A stretch of 64,000 nucleotides of DNA from Gelidibacter sp038243395 (GTDB lineage Bacteria; Bacteroidota; Bacteroidia; Flavobacteriales; Flavobacteriaceae): the NCBI GenBank assembly GCA_038243395.1, contig JBBSRC010000009.1, positions 6,338-70,337 on the forward strand. Direction: 5' to 3'. Positions 1-8,693 of this stretch are shown here, in pieces. A model generated the notes under the pieces. It made no database searches, was not told where the DNA came from, and was given only the letters and a program-made list of their open reading frames with translations. Numbering within the stretch: the first letter of the stretch is position 1; each line of letters begins with the position of its first letter. Position numbers and translations under genes: made by a program.

Positions 1-1232
1 TTGCGTCCTGATACCATCTCGTACAGCAAAAACATAACGTGACCGCCATCTAATGCAGGAATTGGCAAAAGATTCAAAACACCCAACATGATCGACAAGA
101 ATGCTGTAATACCCCAAAAGTATTCCCAACTCCAAGAGGAAGGAAAAATATCGAAAATTGCCTTAAAACCACCAACGCCTTTGTAGGCTCCAGTACTCGG
201 ACTAAAGATTAATTTTAACTGCGTAAAATACCCAGTTATTTGACTGGTAAATCTGTCGTAACCCACTCCAAAGCTTTCGCCAAGTGTATACTCTTTTTTA
301 ACAACATCAAAATAACCCAGTTCAGAAAATTTAGTGTAGTCAAAGGCTGCCAAAATTCCAAGTTTACCTTGATCATCCACTTTCAGATCCATTACTTCCA
401 ATTGGTTGTCTCTCAAAATCTCGGCTTTAACAGTCTGACCTTTTAGAGACTTTAGAACGCTTTCAAATTGATCAAAATAAGTGATCGCATTACCGTTTAT
501 GGATTGTATAACATCACCTTTCTGCAAATCAGCCGTTTTATTTAACGAGGAGTCTGCAACGCTCCCAACCATAAAAGGAAATCTCAATTCAAAGAGGCTT
601 CTGTCTTTACTCGTAGAGAGTTGTCCTAAAAAATCTTCAGGTAAGGTTATGGTTTCTTCAACATCATTTCGTTTTATACTGATAGTCTCAGCGCCTATGA
701 AATTGCTTCTGATATCCATATAACTCTTAACTTCAGTATCGCCAACTTTAACGATCGCATCCCCCGTTTTAAATCCTAAATCGGTCAACAACGGATTTTC
801 GATAAGGTAACCCCCTTTGATACTATCGGCAGCAATATCAGTGTCTCCGTATCCAAAAGACATGAAAACATAAATAAAATAGGCCAAAATAAAATTGACC
901 GTGACACCACCCAGCATAATTATTAAACGCTGCCATGATGGTTTGGAACGAAACTCCCAAGGTTGTGGGGGTAAGGCCATTTGCTCTTTGTCCATACTCT
1001 CATCAATCATTCCAGAAATCTTGACGTATCCACCAAGCGGCAACCAACCAATACCATAAACAGTATCTCCTATTTTTTTCTTAAACAAGCTATATTTAAC
1101 ATCAAAAAACAAGTAGAATTTCTCTACCCGAGTTCCAAATAATTTTGCCGGAATAAAATGCCCTAGCTCGTGAAGCACGATTAACAGTGACAAACTCAAT
1201 AAAAACTGAGAAATTTTAATTACAAACTCCAT
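1..1232 (-). CDS. rseP: RseP-type site-2 zinc metalloprotease (M50), 3' end outside the window
   Basis: This is a membrane-embedded intramembrane protease of the RseP/S2P family, which in other bacteria cleaves anti-sigma factors and signal-peptide remnants. About 410 residues are visible and the C-terminus runs off the left edge. The start is the ATG at 1232. The zinc motif HELGH lies at about residues 21-25 in the first membrane segment. The middle carries PDZ-like sequence, and near the edge the second metal motif region reads NLLPIPALDGGH. Both halves of the active site are therefore present. The family is usually about 440 residues in Bacteroidota, so only a short tail is missing. A consensus -7 element lies just upstream. 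The substrate here is unknown. Confidence 0.93.
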   Translation of the reverse strand, partial: MEFVIKISQFLLSLSLLIVLHELGHFIPAKLFGTRVEKFYLFFDVKYSLFKKKIGDTVYGIGWLPLGGYVKISGMIDESMDKEQMALPPQPWEFRSKPSWQRLIIMLGGVTVNFILAYFIYVFMSFGYGDTDIAADSIKGGYLIENPLLTDLGFKTGDAIVKVGDTEVKSYMDIRSNFIGAETISIKRNDVEETITLPEDFLGQLSTSKDRSLFELRFPFMVGSVADSSLNKTADLQKGDVIQSINGNAITYFDQFESVLKSLKGQTVKAEILRDNQLEVMDLKVDDQGKLGILAAFDYTKFSELGYFDVVKKEYTLGESFGVGYDRFTSQITGYFTQLKLIFSPSTGAYKGVGGFKAIFDIFPSSWSWEYFWGITAFLSIMLGVLNLLPIPALDGGHVMFLLYEMVSGR

Positions 1233-1262
1233 TGATCTTTTTTCAAAAAAAATTATAAGGCA

Positions 1263-1270
1263 CAAAAGTA
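1263..1270 (-). promoter_or_regulatory. Bacteroidota -7 element for rseP
   Basis: The minus strand reads TACTTTTG, an exact match to the TAnnTTTG -7 consensus, about 30 nt before the rseP ATG. I see no clear TTG -33 element at the usual spacing. Confidence 0.5.
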
Positions 1271-1628
1271 CTCTTTTAACCCCATTCAGAAAACTAATAC
1301 GATCGTATTCAACTGTTTTTTAACAGCGATTTATTAATGTTGCCTTTGTTAATTCGGCCTACTACAAAAAAAAGCAGGATGAAAGAGAAGATAGACATCG
1401 TGTAGTTCCAATTCAAGGTGTAGATAGAGGACCACGTATTATAATTACAATTATGATCAACCTTTATAAGGTGGTTTCTTAAGTTAGATACTATCAGCAA
1501 TGGAAATATTTAAAAGCACTAATCCTGAGCATTTAAAAAATAGAAATCAAAGAGATTAAGAAGAACTACGCTGATTTCATCTAAGGCAATTTTAGCATTA
1601 AAAATAAACGTTTGAAGCTTATCTGTCG
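1271..1628. other. Intergenic region between rseP and the SCO1 gene
   Basis: Divergent upstream region without a credible gene. Short ORFs on both strands here have no recognisable sequence. It must hold the upstream parts of both divergent promoters. Confidence 0.5.
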
Positions 1629-1636
1629 TATTTTTG
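1629..1636 (+). promoter_or_regulatory. -7 element for the SCO1 gene
   Basis: TATTTTTG matches TAnnTTTG and lies 38 nt before the ATG at 1675. It falls inside the longest possible ORF (from 1612), so it supports the later start. A TTG lies only about 14 nt upstream, so the -33 box is not convincing. Confidence 0.4.
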
Positions 1637-1674
1637 TACGAAAATCACTCAAATCCTCTTCAAAATCCATAAAA

Positions 1675-2343
1675 ATGCTTTCATTTTTTAAACAATATAA
1701 ATTCTTCGGAATTGCCCTTTTCATCTTCTCGGCAATCGTTATTTCTATAATGATTAACATTCTAACACCGAAAAAAGTACTTCCCATTTATCAACCTTCT
1801 ATGGTAAATTTTGAAATGGTAGATACCACTGTTCAATACCAAAGTAAATACCATAAGATTGCCGACTTCAGTCTGACCAATCAAAATGGTGAGACGATTT
1901 CCCAAGAAAATTACGAGGGTAAGATATATGTGGCAGATTTCTTTTTTACGACTTGCCAAACCATCTGCCCTATTATGACCGATCATATGGTTCAAATTCA
2001 AAAAGCAACTGCTAAGGATGAGGATGTGATGCTTCTCTCCTATTCTGTAACTCCGCAAATTGATGATGTCGCACAATTAAAGCGTTACGCGGTTGAAAAA
2101 GGAGTCAATGATGAAAAATGGAACTTGGTCACAGGCGATAAAAAAGAGATCTACGAATTGGCTCGAAAAAGTTATTTAGCGGTTAAAGAAGACGGGAATG
2201 GCGATCAATACGATATGATCCATACTGAAAATTTTATGCTCATTGACAAGAAAAAACAAATTCGCGGCTATTATGACGGCACTGAACCTGATGATATTGA
2301 GCGCTTGTTGGAAGATATTAAGATACTGAAGGGCGAGAGGTAG
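1675..2343 (+). CDS. SCO1/SenC family copper chaperone
   Basis: A thioredoxin-fold protein that in this family delivers copper to the CuA centre of cytochrome c oxidase. The protein has 222 residues from the ATG at 1675. One N-terminal membrane anchor covers about residues 10-30. The copper-binding CxxxC (C94, C98 in TTCQTICPIM) and the distal His (H183 in MIHTENF) are all present, so it should bind copper. An ORF start at 1612 would add 21 residues ahead of the anchor, but the -7 element lies inside that extension, so I prefer 1675. It stands alone, with no oxidase genes next to it. Confidence 0.88.
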   Translation: MLSFFKQYKFFGIALFIFSAIVISIMINILTPKKVLPIYQPSMVNFEMVDTTVQYQSKYHKIADFSLTNQNGETISQENYEGKIYVADFFFTTCQTICPIMTDHMVQIQKATAKDEDVMLLSYSVTPQIDDVAQLKRYAVEKGVNDEKWNLVTGDKKEIYELARKSYLAVKEDGNGDQYDMIHTENFMLIDKKKQIRGYYDGTEPDDIERLLEDIKILKGER

Positions 2344-2596
2344 TTGACTAGCATTTTGTTTCTCGCGTGATTTTCTCTCGCAAAGAAGCGAAGTGATGAG
2401 GTTTGAGCTGTGAAAATTTTCAAATTGAAGCTGAAACTGCAATTAAAATCCAGGCTGAAAAATTCATAAACTACAGAAACCTGCCTACCCGTATATAGCG
2501 ATAGTGAAAGCGGAAAAACAAAGGTATCTTAGAGCTAGTAAAAAATTCAAATTTTCAACATTTATCCGCAAATAATAAGAAAACTTTAATCTTGAT
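2344..2596. other. Intergenic region before feoA
   Basis: No gene recognised. It contains patchy low-complexity sequence downstream of the SCO1 gene and leads into the feo promoter. Confidence 0.4.
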
Positions 2597-2630
2597 TTTG
2601 TAAACCTAAAACTTTTTTATTTTACTTTTG
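2597..2630 (+). promoter_or_regulatory. Promoter of feoAB
   Basis: A TTTG -33 element at 2597-2600 is followed after 22 nt by TACTTTTG at 2623-2630, an exact TAnnTTTG match. Transcription should begin near 2636, about 20 nt before the TTG start of feoA. I could not recognise a Fur or DtxR operator. Confidence 0.65.
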
Positions 2631-2656
2631 CTTCTTTAAAATCAATCTAAATAAGC

Positions 2657-2887
2657 TTGCAAGTAACCGTCGCAGATTTAAAGAAAGGCCAACGTGGTAT
2701 CATTACCGACGTTTCATCAATCAACATCCCATTAAAACTTTTAGAAATGGGCTGTTTACCAGGCAATTATGTGGAATTGGTTCAAGTCGCTTATTTTTCA
2801 GACCCATTGTACCTCAACATTAATGGCACTCATTTGGCCATCCGCAAAGAAACGGCACTTCACATACAAATTGAAATCTTATTATGA
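2657..2887 (+). CDS. feoA: FeoA, ferrous iron transport accessory protein
   Basis: A small SH3-like cytosolic protein of 76 residues that works with FeoB in Fe(II) uptake. The start is TTG at 2657: an in-frame TAA lies at 2648 and no ATG gives a full-length N-terminus. The protein starts MQVTVADLKKGQRGII, typical for FeoA, and has the expected length. It overlaps feoB by four bases (ATGA), so the two are translationally coupled under the promoter just upstream. The rare start codon may set a lower FeoA dose. Confidence 0.9.
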   Translation: MQVTVADLKKGQRGIITDVSSINIPLKLLEMGCLPGNYVELVQVAYFSDPLYLNINGTHLAIRKETALHIQIEILL

Positions 2888-4980
2888 GCAAACAGATCAA
2901 TGTTGCCTTAATAGGAAATCCAAATACTGGCAAAACCTCTGTATTTAATGCACTGACAGGTTTGAACCAAAAAGTCGGTAACTACCCTGGCATCACTGTC
3001 GAAAAAAAAGAAGGTGTCTGCAAGTTGCCACGTGGCGTAAAAGCCCATATTTTAGATTTACCCGGTACCTACAGTTTAAACGCCTCTTCTTTAGACGAGA
3101 ATGTGGTCATTGAATTGCTTTTAAACAAAAATGATAAAGATTTTCCCGACGTCGCTATAGTCGTTAGTGATGTTGAAAACTTAAAACGAAATTTACTCCT
3201 CTTTACACAAATCAAAGATTTAGAAATCCCTACCATTTTAGTCATTAACATGGCAGATAGGATGCAATACAAAGGTATTTCTTTAGATATTCCCCACTTA
3301 GAAGAACAACTTAACACTAAAATTGCGCTGGTAAGTACCAGAAAAAACTATGGGATTGTTGAATTAAAAGAATTGATTTCAAGTTATAAGGAATTGTCCA
3401 TTAAACCCTGCATGAATGCTTCGGAAATTGATGAGAACTATTTTGACAATTTACGTGAAGCGTTTCCAAACCAGTTGCTATACAAACTTTGGTTAGTTAT
3501 TACTCAAGATGTAAATTTCGGTAAGACAGAAAGAAACGAAATTGACGATGTCGCCAATTTTAAGACGAAATCCAAGGCCGATTTAAAACGTCTCCAGCAA
3601 AAGGAAACCATTAAACGTTATCAATTTATTAACAACACGCTCAAACAAGGACAAACGATTGATTTGAATTCAGCCAAGGATCTGCGGATTAAACTGGACC
3701 GGGTGCTGACCCACAAAGTATGGGGTTATGTCATTTTTTTTGTTATCCTATTGACCATTTTCCAGGCCATTTATGACTGGTCCAGTGTGCCCATGGATTT
3801 TATAGATTCTACCTTTGCTTCTTTGAGCGAATGGAGTAAAAATGCACTTCCGCCAGGTGTTTTTACCAATTTATTATCCGAAGGTATCATTCCAGGCTTG
3901 GGTGGGATTGTAATTTTCATACCGCAAATAGCATTTTTGTTCCTATTCATTGCAGTGCTCGAAGAAAGTGGCTATATGAGTCGTGTCGTGTTTTTGATGG
4001 ACCGAGGCATGCGTCGTTTTGGATTGAGCGGAAAAAGCGTCGTTCCCTTAATTTCGGGAACCGCCTGCGCCATCCCGGCAATTATGGCTACCCGAAATAT
4101 TGAAAGTTGGAAAGAGCGTTTAATCACTATTTTAGTAACGCCGTTTACCACTTGTTCAGCGCGATTGCCTGTATATCTGATTATCATTTCATTAGTCATT
4201 CCCGATGGACGATTTTTGGGATTAGGTTATCAAGCTTTGACCTTAATGCTTTTATACTTGATCGGTTTTGGAGCTGCTTTAGGATCTGCCATGATCTTGA
4301 ATAAAATTCTTAAAATTAAAAGCAAAACGTTTTTTGTGGTTGAAATGCCAAATTATAAATTGCCTCTGTTTAAAAATGTGGTCTATACTGTTATCGAAAA
4401 AACCAAAGCCTTCGTATTTGGTGCAGGGAAAATAATCTTGGCAATATCTATTATTCTCTGGTTTCTGGCCTCCTACGGCCCGGGCGAATTTAATAAAGCC
4501 GATGAAATCGTTACCACAGAATATGCTAACCAAAACCTTACGGACGAGGAAATGCATGAACACATCGCTTCTTACAAATTAGAACATTCATACCTCGGCA
4601 TTACCGGCCATGCGATTGAACCTGCCATCAGACCTTTGGGATACGATTGGAAAATTGGTATTGCATTGGTAAGTTCTTTTGCGGCCCGCGAAGTATTTGT
4701 AGGTACTTTGGCAACGATATATAGTGTGGGGAGCGATGATGAAGCCACCATCAAAAACAGAATGGCGGGCGAAGTCAATCCGATGTTGGGCGGTCCGTTA
4801 TTTACTTTTGCTTCGGGAATTTCGTTGTTGTTATTTTACGCCTTTGCCATGCAATGCATGAGTACGCTAGCGATTGTTCAACGTGAAACAAACTCGTGGA
4901 AATGGCCCATACTACAGCTTGTAATTATGACCGCTTTTGCGTATATTATAGCTTTGATCGCCTTTCAGGTTTTGAAGTAG
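2884..4980 (+). CDS. feoB: FeoB, ferrous iron transporter
   Basis: Inner-membrane Fe(II) transporter with an N-terminal G domain, 698 residues, full length. The G motifs are visible: GNPNTGKT (11-18), DLPG (58-61) and NMAD (122-125). After a spacer, about residue 275 onward is membrane protein with the Gate repeats, including the stretch around SGTACAIPA and the later SSFAAREVF. The start ATG overlaps the feoA stop. Downstream come a heptamer repeat and a small Cys-rich FeoB-associated protein. The context indicates iron acquisition. Confidence 0.96.
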   Translation: MSKQINVALIGNPNTGKTSVFNALTGLNQKVGNYPGITVEKKEGVCKLPRGVKAHILDLPGTYSLNASSLDENVVIELLLNKNDKDFPDVAIVVSDVENLKRNLLLFTQIKDLEIPTILVINMADRMQYKGISLDIPHLEEQLNTKIALVSTRKNYGIVELKELISSYKELSIKPCMNASEIDENYFDNLREAFPNQLLYKLWLVITQDVNFGKTERNEIDDVANFKTKSKADLKRLQQKETIKRYQFINNTLKQGQTIDLNSAKDLRIKLDRVLTHKVWGYVIFFVILLTIFQAIYDWSSVPMDFIDSTFASLSEWSKNALPPGVFTNLLSEGIIPGLGGIVIFIPQIAFLFLFIAVLEESGYMSRVVFLMDRGMRRFGLSGKSVVPLISGTACAIPAIMATRNIESWKERLITILVTPFTTCSARLPVYLIIISLVIPDGRFLGLGYQALTLMLLYLIGFGAALGSAMILNKILKIKSKTFFVVEMPNYKLPLFKNVVYTVIEKTKAFVFGAGKIILAISIILWFLASYGPGEFNKADEIVTTEYANQNLTDEEMHEHIASYKLEHSYLGITGHAIEPAIRPLGYDWKIGIALVSSFAAREVFVGTLATIYSVGSDDEATIKNRMAGEVNPMLGGPLFTFASGISLLLFYAFAMQCMSTLAIVQRETNSWKWPILQLVIMTAFAYIIALIAFQVLK

Positions 4981-4985
4981 ACGAA

Positions 4986-5048
4986 AGATGACAGATGACA
5001 GATGACAGATGACAGATGACGGATGACGGATGACGGATGACGGATGAC
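4986..5048. repeat. Heptanucleotide tandem repeat, 9 copies
   Basis: Five units of AGATGAC are followed by four of GGATGAC, perfectly phased, beginning 5 nt after the feoB stop. The two unit types are segregated rather than mixed, as expected from local duplication. It is one of three 7-bp arrays in the window. The following 60 nt contain CTGA-rich sequence that may be a decayed array. Confidence 0.9.
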
Positions 5049-5186
5049 AGAAGAAAATAAATTAACGAAGGACGATTGCCAACTGCTGACTGCCCTCTGA
5101 AAAATGATACTGATTTCTGAATACTGAAAACCGCCCGTTATTAGTTTCTTGCGAAAAGAGGATTAAAGGATTATAAAACATTAAAA

Positions 5187-5327
5187 ATGAACGAGATCAT
5201 CCAAACCATATTGACTTTTGTTGCCTTAGGACTCGCTTTAAGTTTCCTGATAAAAAAATTCTTTTGGAAAAAACCAAAATCAAAAAAAGCGTTTGGAGAT
5301 CATCATGATTGTGATAATTGCCATTGA
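5187..5327 (+). CDS. FeoB-associated Cys-rich small membrane protein
   Basis: A 46-residue protein: one N-terminal hydrophobic segment (about residues 4-22), a Lys-rich stretch, and a tail reading DHHDCDNCH. This layout matches the FeoB-associated Cys-rich membrane protein family found next to feoB in many bacteria. The C-terminal Cys/His cluster may bind iron. It lies about 200 nt after feoB on the same strand, behind the heptamer array. Its small size makes it easy to miss. Function within Feo transport is inferred from position and sequence style only. Confidence 0.75.
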   Translation: MNEIIQTILTFVALGLALSFLIKKFFWKKPKSKKAFGDHHDCDNCH

Positions 5328-5940
5328 TTCTATTAATCAAATCGGGACACCTTATAAAAAACCTTTTAATTGGGGATTTATAGCAAATTTGAGAAAGGAG
5401 AATTGACATGGACATCAAAACTTCAAAACTTCAAAAATAGAGCTTGTAAAAATCAATTTGAATATCTATAATAATAACTTCATAAATCATCAAACTTTAT
5501 TAATAGCGAAAAGCTGATTTTTAGAATGAATAATCGTTTTTAGAACAAGCTAAAACCAAAAAGGCATTTCCAAATTGGATAAACGCAAAAGAACTTCTTA
5601 CAATGATTCACTTCAAAAGATTTCTTACTGGAATTATTTCTATCTGAACTAGCCGCATTCAAACTCAATAACTCTCTCAGCAAATTCTCAAACATTCAGA
5701 AGAATAAATGTTTAGTAAACGCGACTTACAGTTTGTCCCACTATGCCATAATCGCAATGGCAATAATTTCCAATAGCTATTCTACTATTTCCATATGCTC
5801 CGAGAAATAGAGATAAAGTCAAAAACCACCCTTTAGTTGAAACGGTTGCCCCCTACACCACTACTCCATAAAATCTAATTTTCCCTTTTTAACCTAAAAG
5901 ATTCTTTATACCAAAAGGATCAAACTCAAACCCCAAACAC
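5328..5940. other. 613-bp intergenic region, no gene seen
   Basis: AT-rich sequence with stop codons in all frames at short intervals. I found no RNA gene, repeat family member or clear promoter. It separates the iron locus from the secreted lyase-fold protein. Confidence 0.5.
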
Positions 5941-8325
5941 ATGCAAAAAAACTACCTTTATCATCTTGCCACACTTACATTTCTAATCCTTTTTTCCAGT
6001 TCAAATTTAAATGCTCAAGACGCGCAGATCTGGAAAAAATACACGGGAGAAATTAGTGATCCAACCATTCCAGATTTACCAAATTACAGTTATGCTGGTT
6101 ACAAGTTAGGAGCAGCCGAAATACCCAATATCAGTGGTCCAATTTTCGATGTTACACATTACGGCGCAAAAGCTAACGATGATTTATCAGATGCGGCTGC
6201 CATTCGAGCTGCCATTGCTGCCGCAGAGAGCGCAGGCGGTGGCGTCGTCTTTTTTCCTCCAGGAGAGTTTACCGTTAAGACTGATGCCGGTGATGATCAA
6301 TCCATAAGGATAACAGGATCAAATATTGTACTAAGAGGTAGTGGTTCAGAACCAGGAGGTACTGTTATAAATATGAAACAGGTAATGGCTCAAGAACCAA
6401 CTATGACGGCAATGCATCAAGCCAATCCCATGTTTAAGTTTGAACCAGTCTATGAGGGTACCGTAAAGATGAATCTTATTGCAGACTCAGATAAAGGCTC
6501 CAATTTTATCACTGTTGATAATCCTTCTAGTTTGTGGCTATCTCGATCTAAAATGGTTCCAAAATTCGTCAGAATGGAAATGAATGCCAATAAAGACGCC
6601 AATGCCTTATATCTGGACGGCAAAACAACAGGTTTACGTAATCAATGGACTAATATTAGAAATAAGGGTGTCACAGGGAAAGAGTTTCACGAAATTGACC
6701 GCATTGAAGGCAATAAAATTTATTTCAAAGATGCATTTATCAATGATATAAAAGCAGCACATAACTGGACTGTTATGGGCTACAATATGATGGAAGAATC
6801 TGGGTTTGAAGATATCCATTTTAAAGGAAACTTTAATGACACCTTTAAACATCATCAAGATTATAAACATGATGTAGGATGGAACGCCATTGGTTTTAGT
6901 AATACCGCACATTGTTGGTTAAGACGTTCGCGTTTTTCAAATGTTTCTTACGTCGCCATGCTTGGTCACAGTTACGCAAATTCGCTCATCCAAATATTAG
7001 TAGATGGAAAACAAGGCCACGGATTAATGGCGGCCGGTGGGTCTTCAAGAATATTAATGGGATTAATTTGGGACAATGGTCCAAACGGACAATTTCACGG
7101 TGTGGATGTTTCTGGAGGTACCACAGGTACCGTCATTTGGAGAATAGATGCCACTAAAGGCGGCGGCATGGATATTCATGGTAGCAGTCCAAGATCCAAT
7201 CTTTATGATATCTACAAAGGATTTGATGTAACTAATAATGGTGGGAATTCCGCAAATTTACCTAATCACTTGGGTGGCTTAACACTATGGAACCACAGTA
7301 GAGTATCAGGTCCTGCACGAACAAATTATGATTTTTGGCAAGACTGTGGAAGTAGAGAATATTGTAACACTGCAGCTGTGGCGAATCCAATTGTTGTAGG
7401 CTACCATGGTAGTGTAAAAACTACGTTCAACCAATCTGGAGTAAAATACGAAGAGAGTAATGGTACTAAAGTGTTTCCTGAATCTTTATATGAAGCACAA
7501 GTAGAACATCGATTAGGTTCAAAACCTCTTTGGATGGATGCTGCGATCTCTGAATACGAAGCGCTAAAAATCAAATGGTATACAGCTGCTCCTGATGACC
7601 CAACTGATCCTACTCCTGATGAGCCCATTGCGCCCAACTATTCAGAAACTTTTACGAATTTAGCTTTAGACAATGCATGGGGAAAAGAAACTTATCCAGG
7701 CGACCATGGTTTTATCTGGAGCGTGGATGCCAAAGGCGAAAATAACCGTTTCAACACTGGTAAAAATATATATTTTCAAAAAGGAGCCACTGGAATTACC
7801 TCTCTACCAATTCGAGGAGGAATAGCATCATTTTCTGTTGAATGTAAAGATCTTTGGGATGTTGGTGTTGAGCGTAAGATAGAACTATTGATTAACGGGA
7901 ATGTAGTCGGCTCAATGAAACATACAGGGCCCGATGCTTATACATTTTCAGTCGACAACATCAATATCACTGGTGATATTACAATTGGTATTAGAAACGC
8001 GAGTACGTTAGACGGAAATTTAAGCTTAGCTATTGATAATATTTATTGGACCACCTTAAACCCTACCGCGTCTGTGGAAGATCACAGTTTTATAGGTGTC
8101 AAAATACATCCCAACCCATCACATTCAGGTCTGTTTTCGATTAACCTACAACAAACTGCTACAGCCAAAATACATGATCTACAAGGTCGCATAGTAAAAA
8201 ACGCGACGACTTTGGGAAATGGAACGACATCTATAGATATTTCAAATCATAATTCAGGAATATATATCTTGACCTTAACCACCGAAAACGGTGCCACCAA
8301 AACCTATAAACTGATCAGGAAATAA
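5941..8325 (+). CDS. T9SS-secreted pectin-lyase-fold protein
   Basis: A 794-residue exported protein. Residues 1-25 are a signal peptide ending near NAQ. From about residue 48, FDVTHYGAKANDD...AAIRAAI and GGGVVFFPPGEFTV match the start of pectate-lyase-superfamily right-handed beta-helix domains, which continues to about residue 500. A Pro/Asp linker (DDPTDPTPDEP) leads to a region of about 150 residues that could bind carbohydrate. Residues from about 720 form a T9SS type A sorting domain (HPNPSHSGLF, then DLQGR, SGIYIL and a basic end). It is probably a cell-surface or secreted polysaccharide-active enzyme. The substrate cannot be told, no SusCD pair or sulfatase is adjacent, and catalytic residues were not identified. 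Confidence 0.85.
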   Translation: MQKNYLYHLATLTFLILFSSSNLNAQDAQIWKKYTGEISDPTIPDLPNYSYAGYKLGAAEIPNISGPIFDVTHYGAKANDDLSDAAAIRAAIAAAESAGGGVVFFPPGEFTVKTDAGDDQSIRITGSNIVLRGSGSEPGGTVINMKQVMAQEPTMTAMHQANPMFKFEPVYEGTVKMNLIADSDKGSNFITVDNPSSLWLSRSKMVPKFVRMEMNANKDANALYLDGKTTGLRNQWTNIRNKGVTGKEFHEIDRIEGNKIYFKDAFINDIKAAHNWTVMGYNMMEESGFEDIHFKGNFNDTFKHHQDYKHDVGWNAIGFSNTAHCWLRRSRFSNVSYVAMLGHSYANSLIQILVDGKQGHGLMAAGGSSRILMGLIWDNGPNGQFHGVDVSGGTTGTVIWRIDATKGGGMDIHGSSPRSNLYDIYKGFDVTNNGGNSANLPNHLGGLTLWNHSRVSGPARTNYDFWQDCGSREYCNTAAVANPIVVGYHGSVKTTFNQSGVKYEESNGTKVFPESLYEAQVEHRLGSKPLWMDAAISEYEALKIKWYTAAPDDPTDPTPDEPIAPNYSETFTNLALDNAWGKETYPGDHGFIWSVDAKGENNRFNTGKNIYFQKGATGITSLPIRGGIASFSVECKDLWDVGVERKIELLINGNVVGSMKHTGPDAYTFSVDNINITGDITIGIRNASTLDGNLSLAIDNIYWTTLNPTASVEDHSFIGVKIHPNPSHSGLFSINLQQTATAKIHDLQGRIVKNATTLGNGTTSIDISNHNSGIYILTLTTENGATKTYKLIRK

Positions 8326-8345
8326 TTAATTCAAAATACTTTAAA

Positions 8346-8388
8346 AATTATAAAGAGGCATTCTGAAAAGAATTGCCTGTTTATAATT
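8346..8388 (+). terminator. Long imperfect hairpin after the T9SS gene
   Basis: AATTATAAAGAGGCA-TTCT pairs with AAGAATTGCCTGTTTATAATT, giving a stem of nearly 20 bp, 20 nt after the stop codon. It has no strong U tract but is well placed to end the transcript. Confidence 0.55.
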
Positions 8389-8693
8389 ATTTGCATCACA
8401 ATTCAGGTAATAACTGGATGATTCAGTCAATCTATTTTTAACGATAAACAAAACGATGGACTAAAAAGTGCAGTATCAGTCGGAAATAATTCTGTGATAA
8501 AGTCCTTTACAACAGACCGAAAGCTTAATTCCCCGAGAAATATGTAGTAAATAATTACGCTGTTATTATCGACAATTTTGTAAATCAGTGATCATTCATG
8601 AAATTAGTGGCAAAATTTTTAGAAGCTCAAACGAGCAGAATTAAATCACAACGAATGAAAGTATTTTCAAACAACAGGCAATCTCAAAACTCA
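8389..8693. other. Intergenic region between convergent genes
   Basis: No gene recognised. The stretch near 8599-8623 (TGAAATTAGTGGCAAAATTT) recurs with one change near 27119-27142, so it is a dispersed short repeat. ORFs here are short and unconvincing. Confidence 0.4.

Noticed and set aside
1612..1674. N-terminal extension of the SCO1 protein
   Set aside because: It would place 21 basic residues before the membrane anchor, and the TATTTTTG promoter element lies inside it.
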